Below, piece by piece: positions 33,231-37,229 of a stretch of 37,229 bases of DNA (the stretch's first letter is position 1; the number at the start of each line of letters is the position of its first letter). The position numbers and the translations under genes are program-made. The stretch covers positions 1 through 37,229 of the forward strand of contig VSNK01000018.1 of assembly GCA_009774255.1 (NCBI GenBank), in the 5' to 3' direction. The stretch is from Faecalicatena sp. Its GTDB lineage: Bacteria > Bacillota > Clostridia > Lachnospirales > Lachnospiraceae. Below the pieces are notes generated by a model. It was not told where the DNA came from. It made no database searches and was given only the letters and a program-made list of their open reading frames with translations.

Positions 33231-33762
33231 CAGATTAGAATTATGTGTAGACGAAGTGTTATCTGGAAAATATCCTGAAAAGTGCGGTAATCATAGCGAG
33301 CGGTGTATCGTGTCTTCTGACAGGCGTTCGGAGATCAGATGTGAAGAAAAGAAGAAAAAATATATCCTTGAGAACAGTATGAAAAATCATGTTATTTCTT
33401 TCAGAATGGACGGGGGAATTATTGTAGTGGATGCATCGGTGCCGGATAATCTGAATAAGTGTGACTATGTATTTGTTGTCCATTCGCAGGAGCGTTCGGC
33501 AATTTTGATTGAACTAAAAGGGGTAGATGTTCCAAAATCTCTAAAGCAGATACAGCAAACACTGAACCTTTACAGAGATTTTTGGAAAGGATTTGCACAC
33601 GTTTACGGGAGAATTATTGTTGCCTCTTCCAGGCCGGATTTAAAGGCGAATCCTGGATATGTGAATTTGGTAAAGACGTTGAAAAAGATATACCATGGAA
33701 ATGTAAAAATAGTGAGGCAGCAATTCAGGGAAAAGGATATAGATTTGTCAAAAGAACAGTAA
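33220..33762 (+). CDS. Putative PD-(D/E)XK nuclease partner of the ABC ATPase
   Basis: 180 residues, starting at an ATG inside the end of the ATPase gene. Residues 60-120 read FRMDGGIIVVDASVP ... CDYVFVVHSQERSAILIELK GVDVPKSLKQI: Asp82, then Glu98-x-Lys100 on the next strand and a Gln-bearing helix (LKQIQQTLNLY), the usual PD-(D/E)XK layout. The rest ends with a basic KKIYHGNVKIVRQQ segment. An RNA or DNA nuclease effector is plausible. The call is from motif order only; no close family came to mind. It is the last gene of the AT-rich operon; 14 bp later the GC-rich AmmeMemo gene begins. Confidence 0.65.
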   Translation: MICDRLELCVDEVLSGKYPEKCGNHSERCIVSSDRRSEIRCEEKKKKYILENSMKNHVISFRMDGGIIVVDASVPDNLNKCDYVFVVHSQERSAILIELKGVDVPKSLKQIQQTLNLYRDFWKGFAHVYGRIIVASSRPDLKANPGYVNLVKTLKKIYHGNVKIVRQQFREKDIDLSKEQ

Positions 33763-33776
33763 AAGGAGGCAGTGCC

Positions 33777-35159
33777 ATGATCCAGGGAACATTTATGGTG
33801 CCCCATCCACCGCTGATCGTACCCGCGGTCGGCAGGGGAGAGGAGCACAAGATTCAGAATACCATTGACGCATATCACGAGGTGAGCCGCAGGATCGGCG
33901 AGTTAAAACCGGAGACTATCGTCCTGATCTCCCCACACCAGGTCATGTACGCGGACTATTTCCACATTTCCCCGGGAAAAGGGGCCAAGGGGGATTTCGG
34001 CCAGTTCGGCGCGGGGCAGGTGCGGTTCGAGGTTCGCTATGACACGGAATTTGTGGAAAATCTGTGCAAGCTGGCAGAGGCCGGAGATATCCCGGCAGGA
34101 ACCGCCGGGGAGCGGGACCGGCGGTTGGACCACGGAACCATGGTGCCTCTGTATTTTATAGATCAATACTGGAAAGACTATCAGTTGGTAAGAGTGGGGC
34201 TCTCAGGACTTTCGTTGACGACCCATTACGAGCTGGGGAGGCGGATCCGGGAGACGGCGGAGGCACTGGATCGGGGAATCGTGATCATTGCCAGCGGCGA
34301 TCTGTCCCACAGACTGAAAGCAGACGGCCCTTATGGATTTCGGGAGGAAGGCCCGGAGTACGACAGCCGTATCATGCAGGTCATGGAGAGCGGCAATTTC
34401 GGGGAGTTGCTGGAGTTTTCCGAGGATTTCTGCGAAAAGGCAGGAGAGTGCGGACACCGTTCCTTCACCATCATGGCCGGGGCATTGGATCGGACGGAGG
34501 TGGAAGTCCGGCGCCTTTCCTATGAAGGACCCTTTGGCGTGGGCTACGGCATCTGCGCCTATGAGGTCAGGGGCAGAGAGTTGACACGGAACTTTAAAGA
34601 CCGGTATGAGGAAAAGGAGAGGAATCGAATCATGAAGCAGCGGCAGCAGGAGGACGCATATGTACGGCTTGCCCGGAAGACCGTGGAGGAATATGTCCGT
34701 ACGGGGAAGAAAATCCGGGTGCCGGAAGGGCTGCCAGGGGAAATGCAGAACCGCAGGGCGGGTGTATTTGTTTCCATCAAAAAGGAAGGCAGGCTGCGGG
34801 GCTGCATCGGCACAATCCAGGCAGTCTATCCGTCCATTGCACAGGAAATCATCGAAAACGGAGTGAGCGCGGCTTCCCGCGACCCGCGTTTTTCACCCAT
34901 AGAGCCGGAGGAACTGGACAAGCTTACGATCAGTGTGGATGTACTGGGAGATACGGAAAAAATTGATTCTCCGGACAAGCTGGATGTGAAGCGGTACGGT
35001 GTGGTAGTGACAAAGGGTTACAGAAGGGGGCTGCTGCTTCCCAACCTGGAGGGCGTGGATACGGTGGAGGAACAGATTGCCATCGCAAAGCAGAAGGCCG
35101 GGATCGGAGAGCAGGAAAAGGCGGAGCTGGAACGGTTTGAGGTGGTACGGCATTATTAA
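33777..35159 (+). CDS. amrA: AmmeMemoRadiSam proteins B and A fused (MEMO plus AMMECR1 domains)
   Basis: 460 residues from the ATG at 33777 (AAAGGAGG upstream). Residues 1-265 are the MEMO domain, related to class III extradiol dioxygenases: VPHPPLIVPAVGRG, IVLISPHQVMYADYF, RLDHGTMVPLYF and IIASGDLSHRL supply the metal-binding histidines. Residues about 285-460 are AMMECR1: AYVRLARKTVEEYVRTGK, RAGVFVSIKKEGRLRGCIGT, SAASRDPRFSPI. The radical SAM partner is encoded 153 bp downstream. This three-part system is widespread in anaerobes and archaea; its product is not known to me. Codon use is strongly GC-rich compared with the operon just before it, so it is probably native sequence. Confidence 0.93.
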   Translation: MIQGTFMVPHPPLIVPAVGRGEEHKIQNTIDAYHEVSRRIGELKPETIVLISPHQVMYADYFHISPGKGAKGDFGQFGAGQVRFEVRYDTEFVENLCKLAEAGDIPAGTAGERDRRLDHGTMVPLYFIDQYWKDYQLVRVGLSGLSLTTHYELGRRIRETAEALDRGIVIIASGDLSHRLKADGPYGFREEGPEYDSRIMQVMESGNFGELLEFSEDFCEKAGECGHRSFTIMAGALDRTEVEVRRLSYEGPFGVGYGICAYEVRGRELTRNFKDRYEEKERNRIMKQRQQEDAYVRLARKTVEEYVRTGKKIRVPEGLPGEMQNRRAGVFVSIKKEGRLRGCIGTIQAVYPSIAQEIIENGVSAASRDPRFSPIEPEELDKLTISVDVLGDTEKIDSPDKLDVKRYGVVVTKGYRRGLLLPNLEGVDTVEEQIAIAKQKAGIGEQEKAELERFEVVRHY

Positions 35160-35178
35160 AAATAATGTACGGCCATCT

Positions 35179-35258
35179 CATCAGACGAAAGAGTGCGCCA
35201 TTAGACAAAAGAGTATGTCATCAGACGAAAGGGTATGTCATCAGACGAAAGGGTATGT
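35179..35258 (+). repeat. Four direct repeats of 20 bp upstream of amrS
   Basis: Units at 35179, 35199, 35219 and 35239, each like CATCAGACGAAAGGGTATGT; the last two are identical and the first two differ at three to five bases. The unit equals about two helical turns, so a repeated binding site on one face is possible. They lie 55 bp before the amrS start. Confidence 0.8.
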
Positions 35259-35312
35259 CAGCACGCTTTTTGTGAATGGAGGCGCAAGCTGGATTTTTTC
35301 TGGGAGGAGATT

Positions 35313-36140
35313 ATGAAAGAGACATGTCAGGTATGTATCCATCACTGCAGTCTGGAATCGGGCCGGACGGGATTGTGCAGGGCGAGAAAAAATGAAAACG
35401 GACAGATCATCTGCGGTAATTACGGCCAGGTGACTTCCCTGGCGCTGGATCCGATTGAGAAAAAGCCGCTGCATATGTACCGGCCGGGCAGCTTGGTGTT
35501 GTCCGTGGGAAGTTTCGGATGCAATCTGCGCTGCTCCTTCTGCCAGAACCATGAGATTTCCATGGCAGGACCAGAGGAAACCGGGGCGGCGTACATTTCG
35601 CCGGAGGCTTTGGCACAGAAAGCGCAGGAGTATAGGCCGATCGGGAATATCGGGGCAGCATTTACCTACAACGAACCTCTGGTCGGCTGGGAATATGTGC
35701 GCGACTCGGCTCGGCTGATCAAGGGAATGGGTATGGAAAATGTGGTGGTGACCAACGGCACGGTATCCCTGGAGGTGCTGGAAGAACTGCTTCCCTTTAT
35801 CGACGCCATGAACATTGACCTGAAAGCCTTTCGGGAGGAGACGTACCGGAAGCTGGGCGGGGACCTGGAGACGGTGAAGGCATTCATCACCCGGGCGGCG
35901 GCAGGCTGTCATGTGGAGCTGACCACGCTGATCGTACCGGGGATGAACGACGGAACGGAGGAAATGGAGGAAGAGGCGCGGTGGATCGCCTCTCTGGGAA
36001 AGGACATTCCGCTCCATGTGACCCGGTTCTTCCCCCGGTATCATATGACCGACCGGGATGCGACGGAGGTGGGGCAGGTGTACCGCCTGGCGGATACGGC
36101 TAGGAAGTATCTGGAGCATGTCTTTGTGGGGAATTGCTGA
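35313..36140 (+). CDS. amrS: AmmeMemoRadiSam system radical SAM enzyme
   Basis: 275 residues from the ATG at 35313, with GGGAGGAG upstream; an open extension to 35235 only reads the 20-bp repeats. SFGCNLRCSFCQNHEIS carries the CxxxCxxC ligands (Cys70, 74, 77), and the N-terminal Cys5, 8, 12 and 22 give the extra Cys-rich lead typical of the family. AAFTYNEPLVGWEYV and VVTNGTVSLEVLEELLPFID then MNIDLKAF match the PflA-like TIM barrel, and LTTLIVPGMND and HVTRFFPRYHM are AmrS hallmarks. It works with the MEMO/AMMECR1 fusion encoded upstream; substrate unknown. The protein is cytoplasmic. Confidence 0.94.
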   Translation: MKETCQVCIHHCSLESGRTGLCRARKNENGQIICGNYGQVTSLALDPIEKKPLHMYRPGSLVLSVGSFGCNLRCSFCQNHEISMAGPEETGAAYISPEALAQKAQEYRPIGNIGAAFTYNEPLVGWEYVRDSARLIKGMGMENVVVTNGTVSLEVLEELLPFIDAMNIDLKAFREETYRKLGGDLETVKAFITRAAAGCHVELTTLIVPGMNDGTEEMEEEARWIASLGKDIPLHVTRFFPRYHMTDRDATEVGQVYRLADTARKYLEHVFVGNC

Positions 36141-36154
36141 CAGAAGAGTTATTG

Positions 36155-36185
36155 TACTCATGGCAGATTTCACCGGCCGTGAGTA
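36155..36185. repeat. 31-bp palindromic repeat, copy 2
   Basis: TACTCATGGC and GCCGTGAGTA flank AGATTTCACCG; two changes from 16681-16711, one keeping pairing as G-U. It lies between amrS and the membrane protein gene. Confidence 0.75.
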
Positions 36186-36218
36186 TAGAAATTTCGCGGG
36201 AAGAAAAAGGAGGATAAC

Positions 36219-36977
36219 ATGACAGAGAGAACGGATAAGAATCGTGTAACAAAGTTAGCCCTGGTGGGCGCGGCATTGGTGATCATGCTCCTTTCTATGA
36301 CGGTTCTTTCAAAGGCGGCAGGCGACCCGGGAAATCATAAAAAAACAATAGCGGCGTTAGATGAGAAGAAAGCGGATGTCCTGAAACTGACGGCAGCGTC
36401 GGCTGCGGCGGCAACGGCGGTTGCTGCCGTTCCCGGCGATTCGACGACACCGGTGGCGAATGAACTGGCGGATTTGTCCTCATATTTTTTGATTATTCTG
36501 ATGGCAATTTTTCTGGAGAAATATCTGGTTACACTTACGGGTTACGCGGCCTTTTTTATATTGATTCCGGCAGCGTGCGTTTTATTCGCGGCAGGTATAT
36601 GCCTGAACAAAGCATTTTTAAAGGCACTGGCAGTGAAAACGGCAGTCTTCGGGCTTGTCCTGTTTATGATTATCCCGCTGAGTATCAAAGTCTCTGCGAT
36701 GATAGAAGATACATATGAATCGTCGATGGAAACGACCATGGAGGAGGCGCAGGACCTGACGGAAGAAATAAACGATAATACAGATTCGGAAGGGAACGTC
36801 TTCGACAGGTTTGTGTCGCAGATCAAAGAGGGAGTGTCAGGATTGGTTAAAAAAGGGGAAACACTTTTAAATCATTTTATTGAGGTGGCTGCCGTGATGC
36901 TGGTGACATCCTGTGCGATTCCGATGGTTGTGCTGCTGTTTATGATCTGGCTCGTTCGGATATTTTTTGCTCAATAG
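36219..36977 (+). CDS. Multi-pass membrane protein of unknown function
   Basis: 252 residues; AAGGAGG before the ATG. A signal-like first helix (13-32, VTKLALVGAALVIMLLSMTV) is followed by an Ala-rich outside segment (55-80), three helices (86-104, 108-128, 139-158), an acidic loop with charged coiled-coil-like stretch (161-215, ESSMETTMEEAQDLTEEI) and a last helix (222-248). I do not recognise a family beyond a Lachnospiraceae look. Nothing in the sequence suggests a transporter. It may be co-transcribed with amrS (79 bp gap) but the palindrome between them argues for its own control. Confidence 0.78.
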   Translation: MTERTDKNRVTKLALVGAALVIMLLSMTVLSKAAGDPGNHKKTIAALDEKKADVLKLTAASAAAATAVAAVPGDSTTPVANELADLSSYFLIILMAIFLEKYLVTLTGYAAFFILIPAACVLFAAGICLNKAFLKALAVKTAVFGLVLFMIIPLSIKVSAMIEDTYESSMETTMEEAQDLTEEINDNTDSEGNVFDRFVSQIKEGVSGLVKKGETLLNHFIEVAAVMLVTSCAIPMVVLLFMIWLVRIFFAQ

Positions 36978-37019
36978 GAAACTTCTCCGGGGAGAGCGCT
37001 GCACGCGCATAAGGAAAAT

Positions 37020-37074
37020 GGCTGCTGTCGCAGCCGCGCTTCGGCGCGAGTGTGCGTCAAGACGCACACTTTTT
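37020..37074 (+). terminator. Three adjacent hairpins, the last a terminator
   Basis: GGCTGC/GCAGCC, then CGCGC-TTCG-GCGCG, then AGTGTGCGTC-AA-GACGCACACT (37049-37070) followed by TTTT. The last ends the membrane protein transcript. The block lies between ATAGGAAACTTCTCCGG (near 36977) and CCGGAGAAT (near 37090), and so may be an insert in a broken copy of the 37-bp palindrome. Confidence 0.65.
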
Positions 37075-37160
37075 ATAAGGATCAATGCGCCGGAGAATCT
37101 TGCGTGACGGGCTTCGGTTTCGGATACGCTATCGGAGGCAAGGATAGTAGTAAATCACAA

Positions 37161-37187
37161 AAACAGCCGCTTAGCGGCTGTTTTCTC
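37161..37187. terminator. Symmetrical terminator at the right edge
   Basis: AAAACAGCCGC-TTA-GCGGCTGTTTT (37161-37185) followed by CTCG; A-run and T-run on opposite sides let it work in both directions. Confidence 0.85.
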
Positions 37188-37188
37188 G

Positions 37189-37224
37189 TTCTATAGGAAA
37201 TTTCTTCGAATTTTCCTATAGAAC
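37189..37224. repeat. 37-bp palindromic repeat, copy 2 (36 bp)
   Basis: GTTCTATAGGAA ... TTCCTATAGAAC, one base shorter and two bases different from 583-619. The sequence stops five bases later, so this repeat marks the right edge of the window. Confidence 0.72.
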
Positions 37225-37229
37225 AAAAC

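Noticed and set aside
33582..33776. In-frame 5' extension of the MEMO/AMMECR1 gene
   Set aside because: It overlaps the nuclease-like gene in another frame and skips the excellent AAAGGAGG site before 33777.
35179..35258. CRISPR-like array
   Set aside because: The 20-bp units abut with no spacers and no cas genes are present.

Overview
The window looks like the chromosome of a gut-type Gram-positive anaerobe in the Clostridia, most likely Lachnospiraceae (inference). Reasons are AGGAGG-type ribosome sites, two AAA-ATPase-like/PD-(D/E)XK proteins, a DUF4143 ATPase, an AraC-GH39 sensor, paired GPH sugar symporters, cytoplasmic GH3 and GH43 enzymes and an AmmeMemoRadiSam pair. No rRNA, tRNA, CRISPR array or full-length transposase was found. 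The density of small non-autonomous palindromic elements is high.

Layout. 1-5300 is an accessory block: a HEPN nuclease cut by the left edge, a RelE/Phd-type toxin-antitoxin pair on the minus strand, a Panacea-domain antitoxin with a putative toxin behind a LexA-like box, and an AAA-ATPase-like protein. 5333-8340 holds a frameshifted secreted beta-propeller protein, a GNAT acetyltransferase and a small protein. 8633-13816 has two GPH symporters flanking a flavodoxin-fold reductase and a coiled-coil gene wrecked by two palindromic insertions. 14236-23131 is an oligosaccharide (probably xylan-type) locus: an AraC-GH39 sensor, GH3 and GH43 enzymes. It is interrupted by a minus-strand DUF4869/ATPase-TOPRIM module whose second gene is split by a mobile element.

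23546-26526 holds a second AAA-ATPase-like protein and a convergent DUF4143 ATPase. 27174-33762 is the most interesting part: one promoter followed by eight tightly packed genes. They encode a HipA-like kinase, an NrdG-like radical SAM activase, a DUF2997 protein, a membrane helix-hairpin-helix protein, a Ycf46-like AAA+ ATPase, a Ycf35/DUF1257-like protein, an ABC/OLD-type ATPase and a small PD-(D/E)XK-like nuclease. Most of this stretch is visibly more AT-rich than the genes after it. I read it as a transferred ATP-dependent system of unknown role, possibly conflict or defence related. The window closes with the AMMECR1-MEMO fusion, its radical SAM partner and a membrane protein.

A second theme is small mobile DNA. 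Seven elements of 57-198 bp have inverted ends and 8-bp target duplications (six exact, one decayed). Two further palindromes sit in tandem at CTAG sites. Removing the insertions in silico rejoins two broken genes in frame.
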